From: Pyrobaculum sp.
Lineage (GTDB): Archaea; Thermoproteota; Thermoprotei; Thermoproteales; Thermoproteaceae
Length of the DNA: 6,969 bases
NCBI GenBank assembly: GCA_020833205.1
Contig: JAJHQT010000046.1
Location: 1-6,969 of the forward strand
Direction of reading: 5' to 3'
Part shown: positions 1 through 5,420 of the stretch, piece by piece
Position numbering within the stretch: the first letter of the stretch is position 1
Layout of the letters: each line of letters opens with the position of its first letter
Notes under the pieces: model-generated
Database searches by the model: none
What the model was told of the DNA's origin: nothing
What the model saw: the letters and a program-made list of their open reading frames with translations, nothing else
Translations under genes and position numbers: made by a program

Positions 1-668
1 TCCTCGCGGTTCACTTCCTCAGCTGGATACCCTCCCTCTTCTTGACCACGGTAGCCGCCAGCACAACCCTCGTGAACATCCACCCCATCGTCATGTTGTT
101 CCTGTCCAGGGCCCTGGGCGAGAGGATGAGCAAAACCACGGCGGCTGGCGTCCTTGCCGCAACCGCGGGCGCGCTCCTCATCACCTTCTCCCCCGGGGGG
201 CTTCTGGGCAACCTACTCGCCATAGTCGGCGCGTTTTCGTTCGCAGGATACCTCGCCGCGGGGCGCGTGGTGAGGTCCTCCGTGGGGACCCTGGGCTACG
301 TCGCGGTGGCTTACGGGGCCGCGGCGCTTGTCTCACTAGGCGTGGGTCTCGCGCTCCGCACAAACCTCACCGATTACGACCCCTACACCTTCTTCATGTT
401 TCTGCTGATAGCCTCCATACCCATGATGATGGGCCACACCGTTTTTAACCACCTGCTGGGGAGGTACCGCGCGGTGACTATCGCCGCCAGCACCCTCGGG
501 GAGCCGATCGGCGCCACGTTGCTGGCGGTCCCCATATTGGGGGAGGTGCCCACGGGAACGGTCACGTTAGGCGCCGGCGTCGCGTTGCCCCTGCAGGCCA
601 TCGGCATCGCGGCGACGCTCCTGGGGCTTTTTGTGGTTATACGGGAAGAGATAAAAGCCTCTAGGTAG
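1..668 (+). CDS. EamA/DMT-family transporter, 5'-truncated by window edge
   Basis: Integral membrane permease of the drug/metabolite transporter superfamily, which exports or imports small metabolites across the cytoplasmic membrane; the substrate cannot be read from sequence. The frame is open from base 3, and the TTG at 42 is an internal leucine codon, because the 13 codons before it (HFLSWIPSLF segment) continue the family pattern. What remains (about 221 residues) is the end of the first EamA repeat (AASTTLVNIHPI, then a hydrophobic helix, then LGER) and the whole second EamA repeat. The second repeat shows the hallmark GHTVFNHLL, then a STLGEP segment, then ILGEVPT, followed by a last hydrophobic helix and a short basic tail. 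Family members are usually about 280-300 residues, so roughly the first quarter lies outside the window. The stop is 8 nt before the next gene, whose probable promoter lies inside this gene's last codons. Confidence 0.9.
   Translation, partial: LAVHFLSWIPSLFLTTVAASTTLVNIHPIVMLFLSRALGERMSKTTAAGVLAATAGALLITFSPGGLLGNLLAIVGAFSFAGYLAAGRVVRSSVGTLGYVAVAYGAAALVSLGVGLALRTNLTDYDPYTFFMFLLIASIPMMMGHTVFNHLLGRYRAVTIAASTLGEPIGATLLAVPILGEVPTGTVTLGAGVALPLQAIGIAATLLGLFVVIREEIKASR
651..657 (+). promoter_or_regulatory. TATA-like box for the CinA-like gene
   Basis: The motif ATAAAAG is centred 23 nt before the ATG at 677, the spacing seen for the other genes here and expected for a leaderless archaeal transcript. 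It lies inside the final codons of the transporter gene. The gene may also be read through from the transporter; a weak AGGTAG lies 8 nt before the ATG and could serve translation of such a longer transcript. Confidence 0.45.
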
Positions 669-676
669 CTTACTAC

Positions 677-1492
677 ATGGGCAAAGGCGTTGCCTGGATC
701 CTCTCGGTAGGAAACGAGTTATTAATTGGACGCGTGGTGAACACAAACGCGGCGTGGCTGGCCTCCAAGCTTACCCACCTGGGGTACTCTGTCAGGCGGG
801 TGGTCGTGGTGCCGGACGAGGAGGGCGACATAGTCGAGGTCTTCAGGGAGGCGCTGGGGAGGGCTGACGTGGTCATCTCGACGGGGGGCCTCGGCCCCAC
901 GCCAGACGACATTACGAACCTGGCGTTCTGCAAGGCGCTCGGCGTTGAGCCTGTGGTTAACCAAGAGGCTTTGAGGATGGTGAAGGAGAAGTATGAGGCT
1001 AGGGGGTACCCCTTGACTCTTGAGCGTGAGAAGATGGCCATGATGCCGCCGGGCGCCAAGCCGCTTCCCAACCCCGTGGGCACGGCGCCAGGCATACTCT
1101 ACGAACATGGGGGGAGGATCGTGGTGCTGTTGCCCGGCGTCCCCCGCGAAATGGAGGCCATATTTGAGGGCTATGTCGAGCCTGTGCTCAGATCTAGGGG
1201 GCCGCCTGTCTACTTCGCAGAGCAGGTGCTGGTGGTCAGGGGGGTGCCCGAGGCAGACGTCGCCCCGGTTATACGCGAAGTTATGAGGATGGACCCCGCG
1301 CTGTATATAAAGTCCCACCCCAAGGGCTTTGAAGTGGAGGCGCCGCTGTTGCACATCCACATCTACGCAAGCGCCGAAGATAGGCAGAGGGCAGAGGCGC
1401 TTGTCGAGGCCGCCGTGGGGCGGCTGAAACAGCTTCTCATCGCAAAATTCGGCGGCAGGGCGGAGATCTCTACAACTCAAGCACCCCGATGA
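677..1492 (+). CDS. CinA-like molybdopterin-binding-domain protein (no amidase domain)
   Basis: Cytoplasmic protein of the MoaB/Mog fold family related to the N-terminal half of CinA (COG1058). Visible family signatures in order are GNELL (12-16), GRVVNTNA (18-25), STGGLGPTPDD (68-78, the phosphate/nucleotide-binding loop), PNPVGTAPG (131-139) and PGVPREM (153-159). At 271 residues it has the MoCF-like domain plus a C-terminal alpha/beta extension (about 180-260), but lacks the C-terminal PncC amidase domain of bacterial CinA (about 410 residues). In bacteria the N-terminal domain is linked to ADP-ribose pyrophosphatase activity and pyridine-nucleotide salvage; whether this protein does that, or binds a molybdopterin-type ligand, cannot be told. 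The start ATG follows the transporter stop by 8 nt. The 3' end overlaps the leftward gene at 1470 by 23 bp. Family assignment is firm; function is open. Confidence 0.9.
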   Translation: MGKGVAWILSVGNELLIGRVVNTNAAWLASKLTHLGYSVRRVVVVPDEEGDIVEVFREALGRADVVISTGGLGPTPDDITNLAFCKALGVEPVVNQEALRMVKEKYEARGYPLTLEREKMAMMPPGAKPLPNPVGTAPGILYEHGGRIVVLLPGVPREMEAIFEGYVEPVLRSRGPPVYFAEQVLVVRGVPEADVAPVIREVMRMDPALYIKSHPKGFEVEAPLLHIHIYASAEDRQRAEALVEAAVGRLKQLLIAKFGGRAEISTTQAPR

Positions 1493-1955
1493 GGCGGAGG
1501 TATGTGTGCCCCAGCGAGGGTCTCCCGCCGACGTAAACCGCCTTGTCTCTTGTCTCCACGTTGACCCAGCCGGCGTATACCTCGCCCCAGGGGCCGAACC
1601 TCTTCCCCACCACGTCTTCTATGTGGTTCTTGATCTCCCAGTAGGTCCTCGTCTCGCGCAACGCGGCTTGGTCCACCTCCACGCGCGTCGGCAGTATGAA
1701 CCTCAAGGTCCAGATCTTGGCGGCGGCTTTTACAAACTCCCTCTGCGATCTGTTTGTAGCCTCCGCCGCCTCTTTGTAGATCTGCGACAGCTCCTCCATG
1801 TACCTCCCAATATCGACGACGCCCCCGGCGAGCCCCTCAGGCCAGCCGGGGTTTACTAGGAAGGGCTTGTGGTACCTCTCCAACCTGTCCCAGTTAGTGA
1901 GGTCTATGAAGAACCTCCGTCGGCCTATGGCGGTGGCGGCTACGTAGATGACCAC
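1470..1955 (-). CDS. Hypothetical protein, probably Thermoproteales-specific (GTG start at 1955 preferred)
   Basis: No family recognised. The open frame can start at an ATG at 1973 (167 residues) or at the in-frame GTG at 1955 (161 residues). I prefer the GTG because a TTTATATA box lies centred about 22 nt before it and directly abuts the ATG, too close to serve that start as a promoter. The protein is soluble-looking and rich in Trp, Tyr and Arg. It has a short N-terminal beta-strand (VIYVAATAIG), a central helical acidic/basic stretch (RYMEELSQIYKEAAEA) and a C-terminal half with WGEVYAGWVNVETRD, which looks like a beta-sheet region. There is no signal peptide, metal-binding cluster or P-loop. 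It is divergent from the CPBP protease gene with a shared promoter, and tail to tail (23-bp overlap) with the CinA-like gene. That it is a real gene is supported by its promoter, its codon use and a normal residue composition. Function unknown. Confidence 0.7.
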   Translation of the reverse strand: MVIYVAATAIGRRRFFIDLTNWDRLERYHKPFLVNPGWPEGLAGGVVDIGRYMEELSQIYKEAAEATNRSQREFVKAAAKIWTLRFILPTRVEVDQAALRETRTYWEIKNHIEDVVGKRFGPWGEVYAGWVNVETRDKAVYVGGRPSLGHTYLRLIGVLEL

Positions 1956-1957
1956 AG

Positions 1958-1965
1958 TTTTTAAA
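1958..1965 (+). promoter_or_regulatory. TATA box for the CPBP protease gene
   Basis: TTTTTAAA on the plus strand, centred about 24 nt before the ATG at 1986, is the canonical spacing for a leaderless transcript in this group. It lies just 3 bp upstream of the proposed GTG start of the divergent gene, so the two promoters interleave. Confidence 0.65.
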
Positions 1966-1973
1966 CCACACAT

Positions 1974-1981
1974 TATATAAA
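1974..1981 (-). promoter_or_regulatory. TATA box for the leftward hypothetical gene
   Basis: Read on the minus strand the motif is TTTATATA, centred about 22 nt before the GTG at 1955. It lies immediately next to the alternative ATG (1973), which cannot be transcribed in leaderless fashion from this box. The box also sits within 12 bp of the rightward CPBP start, so binding of TBP here would cover the neighbour's transcription start. Confidence 0.6.
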
Positions 1982-1985
1982 TTCG

Positions 1986-2567
1986 ATGCGTCTCGTCGTA
2001 ATCGCGTTGGCGTTGCCTCTCATGTTTATAGCGATGGGCCTCGCCGCATTGCTCGTACCTTATTGCAGCCTTCCGGCCTCCATGGCGGCGGCCTACCTGG
2101 TCCTCCTCCCCGTCGCGTATTACGCAAAGGGCTATCTCTACCTTAGGCCCAAGTACTTCTTGGCCGCGCTTGCGATGTTGGCGGGGGTCTGGGCCGCGGA
2201 GCTGGCTCTGGAGCCGTTGCTTCGGGGCTACAGCTTCCTCGTGGAGGCCCTAGCCCAGGTGATGTCTTCCTGCCCCCACTGGAGGCTTTACTTTGTAGCC
2301 ACCGCGGTGGTGCTGGCGCCTGTGGTGGAGGAGGCTCTCTTCAGGGTCCTCCTCTACACAGAGCTGGAGAGGAGGGCGGGGCCGCTGGTTGGGTACGTGG
2401 GCAACTCGCTTGCCTTCGCCCTGGTGCACGGCCTGCCGGCTCTTCTACCGCTTTACTTCCTCTACGGCGTGATACTCACCTACGCGTTTAGAAAAGGCGG
2501 CTTTGTGTCGGCCGCCGCCCTTCACGGGCTTAACAACCTCTTGGCGACTGTTGCTATAATACGATGA
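1986..2567 (+). CDS. CPBP-family intramembrane metalloprotease (CAAX protease/Abi type)
   Basis: Polytopic membrane protein of the CPBP (Rce1-like) glutamic/metalloprotease family. All motifs are present: EExxxR (E115, E116, R120), FxxxH (F144, H148) and HxxxN (H180, N184), placed in the last three predicted hydrophobic segments. Earlier hydrophobic segments lie at about 3-25, 33-48, 58-75 and 103-114; the catalytic core is about 105-193. The length (193) is short but normal for archaeal members. Family members cleave prenylated proteins in eukaryotes and process or protect against bacteriocins in bacteria; the archaeal substrate is unknown. The start is chosen from the TATA box 24 nt upstream, with no room for a leader. 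The 3' end overlaps the leftward ATPase gene by 14 bp. With all catalytic residues present the enzyme should be active. Confidence 0.9.
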   Translation: MRLVVIALALPLMFIAMGLAALLVPYCSLPASMAAAYLVLLPVAYYAKGYLYLRPKYFLAALAMLAGVWAAELALEPLLRGYSFLVEALAQVMSSCPHWRLYFVATAVVLAPVVEEALFRVLLYTELERRAGPLVGYVGNSLAFALVHGLPALLPLYFLYGVILTYAFRKGGFVSAAALHGLNNLLATVAIIR

Positions 2568-3090
2568 TCTCGCTGGTCTTGCCGAGAAAGCCTAGCCCGA
2601 GCGGGGCCTTGGCCGCCGGCGCGGCGGCTTGCTGGCGCTGGAGATAAATGGTGAAGCCGTCTCCGAAGAGAATCGTCGCTATGTCTACGTCGAATTCTCT
2701 GAAGGCCGCCACCACCTGCCTGCCCTTTATGTCCCTCACCAGATTCCTGTACACAGCGCCGTATTTCCACAGCAACTCGCCGTCGTCTAGGAGTATTACG
2801 CCGTCGCCGGAGAGCCCGGCCAGCTCCCGGGCCTTCTCGCCGTAGTGTCTTAGGTAGTCCGAGAGCCCCCAGCCGTATTTAACCCACTCCAGCTTAAGGT
2901 ACAGCCCGTCTCTGCCTATCCGCGCCAGGTACAGCCCGAGTTTTCTCAACATGGCGGTCTTGCCGCTCCCAGGCGGCCCGACTATGTAGACGTTTGCCCC
3001 GCCTAACACCCGCGAGAGGACGAGCTTGAAGTCCTCGCCGAGGTCAAGCTTCTCTATTTCGTGGAGGCTAAGCTCCTCGCCTGGCTTCAT
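2554..3090 (-). CDS. Small P-loop ATPase (AAA-like), orphan
   Basis: Cytoplasmic NTP-binding protein of 178 residues. Walker A is GPPGSGKT (38-45) and Walker B is VILLDDGE (98-105, with D102 and D103). A beta-strand QVVAAFREFDVD (125-136) with R131 is in the place where an AAA-type sensor or arginine finger could lie. The protein ends with an Ala/Pro-rich linker (about 152-163) and a hydrophobic tail LGLGFLGKTSEIIVL, which looks like a docking or self-assembly segment. No helicase, DNA-binding or transporter signature was seen, so the substrate is not known. The ATG at 3090 follows a TTTTTAAA box by about 22 nt; a purine-rich GGAAGAAG also precedes it. The gene runs tail to tail into the CPBP protease gene (14-bp overlap). 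The ATPase fold is certain; the biological role is open. Confidence 0.85.
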   Translation of the reverse strand: MKPGEELSLHEIEKLDLGEDFKLVLSRVLGGANVYIVGPPGSGKTAMLRKLGLYLARIGRDGLYLKLEWVKYGWGLSDYLRHYGEKARELAGLSGDGVILLDDGELLWKYGAVYRNLVRDIKGRQVVAAFREFDVDIATILFGDGFTIYLQRQQAAAPAAKAPLGLGFLGKTSEIIVL

Positions 3091-3107
3091 GGCTCTTCTT
3101 CCTTGTG

Positions 3108-3115
3108 TTTAAAAA
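3108..3115 (-). promoter_or_regulatory. TATA box for the P-loop ATPase gene
   Basis: TTTTTAAA on the minus strand, centred about 22 nt before the ATG at 3090. The five T residues could also help end transcripts coming from the upstream Gfo/Idh/MocA gene, whose stop is 33 bp before this box. Confidence 0.6.
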
Positions 3116-3147
3116 CCGCAGTGTGTAGAATAGGCGAAGTTTACTTG

Positions 3148-4080
3148 TTAAAGCTCCTCCAGGTGGACCACCTTGCCTGTCTTTATGGAAGACACCGCGG
3201 CTTCGCAGAACTTCATCGTGTAGAGGATGTCCCCCCTGTCTACGACCTCTCCTCCCCTGCCCGAGGCCGCTCTTAAGAACTCGCGGTCTTGCAGAAGTAG
3301 GGGCTCCGCCATCTCCAGCCTGGGCCGGTACACCCCCTCTTCGCCGTAGAAATATACGTCGTCTGTCGCGAAGTCCACGGCGAAGATTCCTTGGTCGCCC
3401 GTTATTTCTATCTTCCTGAAGCGATACGGCGTGAGCCAGTTGGCCTCGTAGAGCGCTGAGGCTCCGTCGTATTGCGCGAATATCTGTGCATGGTCCTCAT
3501 AAGTCCCCCTGGTGGAGCCCCCCGAGGCGTAGACCGCGGAGGCGCGTCTGCCTGTGATGTAGGTGACGAGGTCTATGTCGTGTATGGCGAGGTCCTTCAC
3601 CACGCCTACGTCGCCCGGCCTCAGAGGCCATCTAGAAGTCCTCTTGCCGTAGGCCGTCAAGAAGCGGCCCAGCTTCTGGAGGTTGTTCTTCACGTATCTA
3701 ACGCCCTGGTGAAACCGCAGTAGGTAGCCCGTGGTCACGACGGTTCTGCCGGCGGCGTCAAGCAACTGGTAAGCCTCCTGCAGAGTCGCCGCGAAGGGCT
3801 TCTCCACGAGCGTCGGGATGCCTCTCGAGAGGAAAAGCGAGGCGTGGGCCGCGTGGAGCGTCGTGGGAGTCGCCACTATCGCGGCGTCTACGTCTAGGTT
3901 GGCGGCGTTTTCCACGCCCTTGATGGGCACGGCGCCATATGTCTTCTCCGCCCACCTCAGCCTCCCCTCGTCGATATCAACGGCATATACCACGTCGACT
4001 AGGTCTTCGCCCTTGAGCAAAGCCGCCACCCGAAGATGGTTCTTGCCCCATCCGCCGATGCCCACAACAGCGATCCTCAC
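3148..4080 (-). CDS. Gfo/Idh/MocA-family NAD(P)-dependent oxidoreductase
   Basis: Cytoplasmic sugar or sugar-nucleotide dehydrogenase, 310 residues, normal family length. The N-terminal Rossmann domain shows GxGxxG (G7, G9, G12) and an acidic residue D35 at the end of the second strand, which favours NAD over NADP. Then come the family's EKP (E93-K94-P95) and the catalytic-site pattern DxxxHDID (D163, H167, D168), followed by the C-terminal beta-sheet domain (about 120-300). The N-terminal GIGGWGKNHLR and the DLAIHDIDLV segment most resemble archaeal UDP-N-acetylglucosamine 3-dehydrogenase-type members, which act in making amino-sugar glycans, but no sugar transferases or aminotransferases lie beside it here, so the substrate is only a guess. 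The start is GTG at 4080, placed by the Rossmann motif and a TATA-like box 22 nt upstream. Confidence 0.9.
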   Translation of the reverse strand: MRIAVVGIGGWGKNHLRVAALLKGEDLVDVVYAVDIDEGRLRWAEKTYGAVPIKGVENAANLDVDAAIVATPTTLHAAHASLFLSRGIPTLVEKPFAATLQEAYQLLDAAGRTVVTTGYLLRFHQGVRYVKNNLQKLGRFLTAYGKRTSRWPLRPGDVGVVKDLAIHDIDLVTYITGRRASAVYASGGSTRGTYEDHAQIFAQYDGASALYEANWLTPYRFRKIEITGDQGIFAVDFATDDVYFYGEEGVYRPRLEMAEPLLLQDREFLRAASGRGGEVVDRGDILYTMKFCEAAVSSIKTGKVVHLEEL

Positions 4081-4098
4081 AACTCGCCGTTGGCCGAG

Positions 4099-4106
4099 AT
4101 ATTAAT
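4099..4106 (-). promoter_or_regulatory. TATA-like box for the Gfo/Idh/MocA gene
   Basis: ATTAATAT on the minus strand, centred about 22 nt before the GTG at 4080, matching the leaderless spacing of the neighbouring genes. It lies in the 47-bp gap after the 152-residue hypothetical gene. Confidence 0.55.
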
Positions 4107-4127
4107 GTGTTTCTAAACGCCGTAGGG

Positions 4128-4586
4128 CTAGAGATACGCCACGTATCTTACAAACGCTGGGTGCGGCGGCTTCCTGTAGATTATTACTTCTTTGTAGCCT
4201 TGTAGCGGCTTGACGAGGATCCTCACATATTCCCTCAGCTCTCCGATGTGTATCTTTAGGATCTTGAAGTCTTCAAGCTCGTCCACCTCGCCGTCTACCG
4301 GGTTGTTGGCTAAGTCGGGGAGCAGGACTTTTTTGCTTTCTCGTATCATGTCTGCATCTAGCCTATACGCCCACAGCTTCTCAACCACCACACGGCCGTA
4401 CTTCATGTCAGATATCATGTTCTCCAACTTACGAAAATCTACGTCAAGAGCTGTGGCGAGGTAGGGTATCTCATTCCGCGAAAAATACTTATGGGTTGGC
4501 ACCTCGAAGGAGATTATCTCTACGCCGCCTACCTTCTCTCTGAAGAGCCGAGTGGTTCTTAGATACTCTACGGGGAGCGTGGCCAC
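4128..4586 (-). CDS. Hypothetical protein, 152 residues, family not recognised
   Basis: I do not recognise this protein. It is soluble, charged and mixed alpha/beta: a strand VEIISFEVP (22-30), a helical acidic segment around residues 39-65, a VVVEKLWAYRLDADMIRE stretch (66-83), an acidic loop (about 97-107, VDGEVDELEDF), then a strand ILKIHI (109-114) and a C-terminal strand YKEVIIYRKPP. No membrane segment, P-loop, Cys cluster or helix-turn-helix was seen. It starts at GTG 4586; the ATG overlapping it at 4588 is in another frame and closes after a few codons. The TATA-like box 4603-4610 includes the stop codon of the upstream VIT-like gene, so it could be transcribed alone or by read-through from the DUF211 pair 20 bp upstream. 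Normal composition and a matching promoter support a real gene. Confidence 0.75.
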   Translation of the reverse strand: MATLPVEYLRTTRLFREKVGGVEIISFEVPTHKYFSRNEIPYLATALDVDFRKLENMISDMKYGRVVVEKLWAYRLDADMIRESKKVLLPDLANNPVDGEVDELEDFKILKIHIGELREYVRILVKPLQGYKEVIIYRKPPHPAFVRYVAYL

Positions 4587-4602
4587 ATGTGTTCGTCCAG
4601 GT

Positions 4603-4610
4603 GTATTTAA
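4603..4610 (-). promoter_or_regulatory. TATA-like box spanning the upstream stop codon
   Basis: TTAAATAC on the minus strand, centred about 20-21 nt before the GTG at 4586. It contains the TAA stop (4609-4607) of the VIT-like gene, so one short motif serves as both promoter and gene end. Confidence 0.5.
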
Positions 4611-5104
4611 GTAATTACCGGAAAGGCCAGCCCTATTAAGAGCCCGAGGGCTATAGCCAGGGAGGTCATCGCGGCGAATTCCAGAAACTCGGCCCAGGAC
4701 CCTCCGGCTAGCAGATAACTGGCGGCCACAACAGCCACGGCGATTGCCAGCAATGCGGCATGCGGCGCGTAGTACGCCGGGATTAAGACCGAGGCGGCGC
4801 CGAGAAACGACGCTGTGAAGTTAGACAACGCGGATCTCAACGTGGCGTAGAGCGCGCGGCTGTGGATAAGCGTCCATCCGACGCGCTCTTCTCTAAGCGA
4901 CAGCTTGTAGGCGAGTTCGCGGACTTCTTTCATCTGGTGCGAGAACTCCGCCACGAATACCGTGAGGGCGTTTATAGAGGCCACGAGGACTGAGAGAGAA
5001 AGGGCGAGTTGCATATCGACAGCCCCTCCTCTGAGTATCAGCGAGGCGGAGAGCGTACCTGCGGTAATTATCCCGTCTACCGCGCCGAGGACTAGGTACC
5101 TCAC
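4607..5104 (-). CDS. Small VIT1/CCC1-like membrane protein
   Basis: Integral membrane protein of 165 residues resembling the VIT1/CCC1 iron/manganese transporter superfamily (the archaeal TIGR00267-type branch, from memory). Five hydrophobic segments are visible, at about 3-24, 33-55, 94-112, 115-134 and 140-162. The first carries VLGAVDGIITAGTLSA with D10, corresponding to the conserved Asp of the family's first helix. Between helices 2 and 3 lies a charged cytoplasmic segment with E60, E63, E72 and E73, shorter than the metal-binding helical bundle of true vacuolar iron transporters. Metal transport is therefore plausible but not shown. The GTG start overlaps the stop of the DUF211 gene as GTGA (5104-5101) and no good Shine-Dalgarno is near, so translation is probably coupled. 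The two products probably act together. Confidence 0.75.
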   Translation of the reverse strand: MRYLVLGAVDGIITAGTLSASLILRGGAVDMQLALSLSVLVASINALTVFVAEFSHQMKEVRELAYKLSLREERVGWTLIHSRALYATLRSALSNFTASFLGAASVLIPAYYAPHAALLAIAVAVVAASYLLAGGSWAEFLEFAAMTSLAIALGLLIGLAFPVIT

Positions 5105-5394
5105 GTCGTTGCCCCCGCCTCAGGTATGTATTCGCCGACCACCACCTCGTCTATTGAGTGCACAACTCCGCCCACCTTCTCAAGGGCTTCTTCCAACTCG
5201 CCGTAGTCTATGTCCACACCCTCCACCACTATGGCAAGGCCGAGCACGTCTACGTCTACGTCGTCTACAGTTACGCGGACGGCCTTGACGCCCTCTACCT
5301 TATACAGCTCCTTCGCCACGTCTACTATCGTAATACCCTTCGTTGGTATCGCGGCGTCGATTACAATGCGGCGTATAGGCGGACGTTGTCCCAC
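5101..5394 (-). CDS. DUF211 family protein
   Basis: Small cytoplasmic protein (97 residues) of the archaeal DUF211 family, which has a ferredoxin-like alpha/beta fold and forms ring-like oligomers; structural work on the Methanothermobacter member (MTH889) is recalled as showing bound metal, probably calcium. Features seen are an N-terminal strand RRIVIDAAI (8-16), a helix ITIVDVAKELYKVEGV (21-36), a strand AVRVTVDDVDVDV (38-50), a second acidic strand/helix (VEGVDIDYGELEEALEKVGG, 57-76) and the family signature HSIDEVVVGE (79-88). The many Asp and Glu residues suit metal binding. The start is GTG at 5394, 22 nt after a TATA-like box. It is first in a two-gene unit with the VIT-like membrane protein (4-bp overlap). 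Cellular function remains undescribed. Confidence 0.9.
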   Translation of the reverse strand: MGQRPPIRRIVIDAAIPTKGITIVDVAKELYKVEGVKAVRVTVDDVDVDVLGLAIVVEGVDIDYGELEEALEKVGGVVHSIDEVVVGEYIPEAGATT

Positions 5395-5410
5395 GGTAAT
5401 TAATACTTAG

Positions 5411-5420
5411 CTATTTTTAT
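5411..5420 (-). promoter_or_regulatory. TATA-like box of the DUF211 unit, overlapping the cbf5 stop
   Basis: ATAAAAATAG on the minus strand, centred about 21-22 nt before the GTG at 5394. It includes the TAA stop of cbf5 (5419-5417), so the DUF211/VIT unit can be transcribed separately from eL14-cbf5 although only 22 bp separate the genes. Confidence 0.55.

Noticed and set aside
42..44. TTG at 42 as the start of the transporter gene
   Set aside because: The frame continues upstream to the window edge with residues typical of the EamA domain, so this is an internal Leu codon of a truncated gene.
421..434. Hairpin-like CCCATGATGATGGG, containing a C-box-like TGATG
   Set aside because: It encodes the Pro-Met-Met-Met-Gly segment of the transporter. 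No paired D, C' and D' boxes at the right spacing were seen, so a C/D-box sRNA is not supported.
673..1095. Minus-strand frame overlapping the start of the CinA-like gene
   Set aside because: Ser/Thr-rich shadow translation without a promoter or family resemblance.
722..1480. Long open frame on the minus strand opposite the CinA-like gene
   Set aside because: Its product is dominated by His, Arg and Pro runs and matches no family, while the plus-strand frame carries all CinA motifs. GC-rich third positions keep the antisense frame open.
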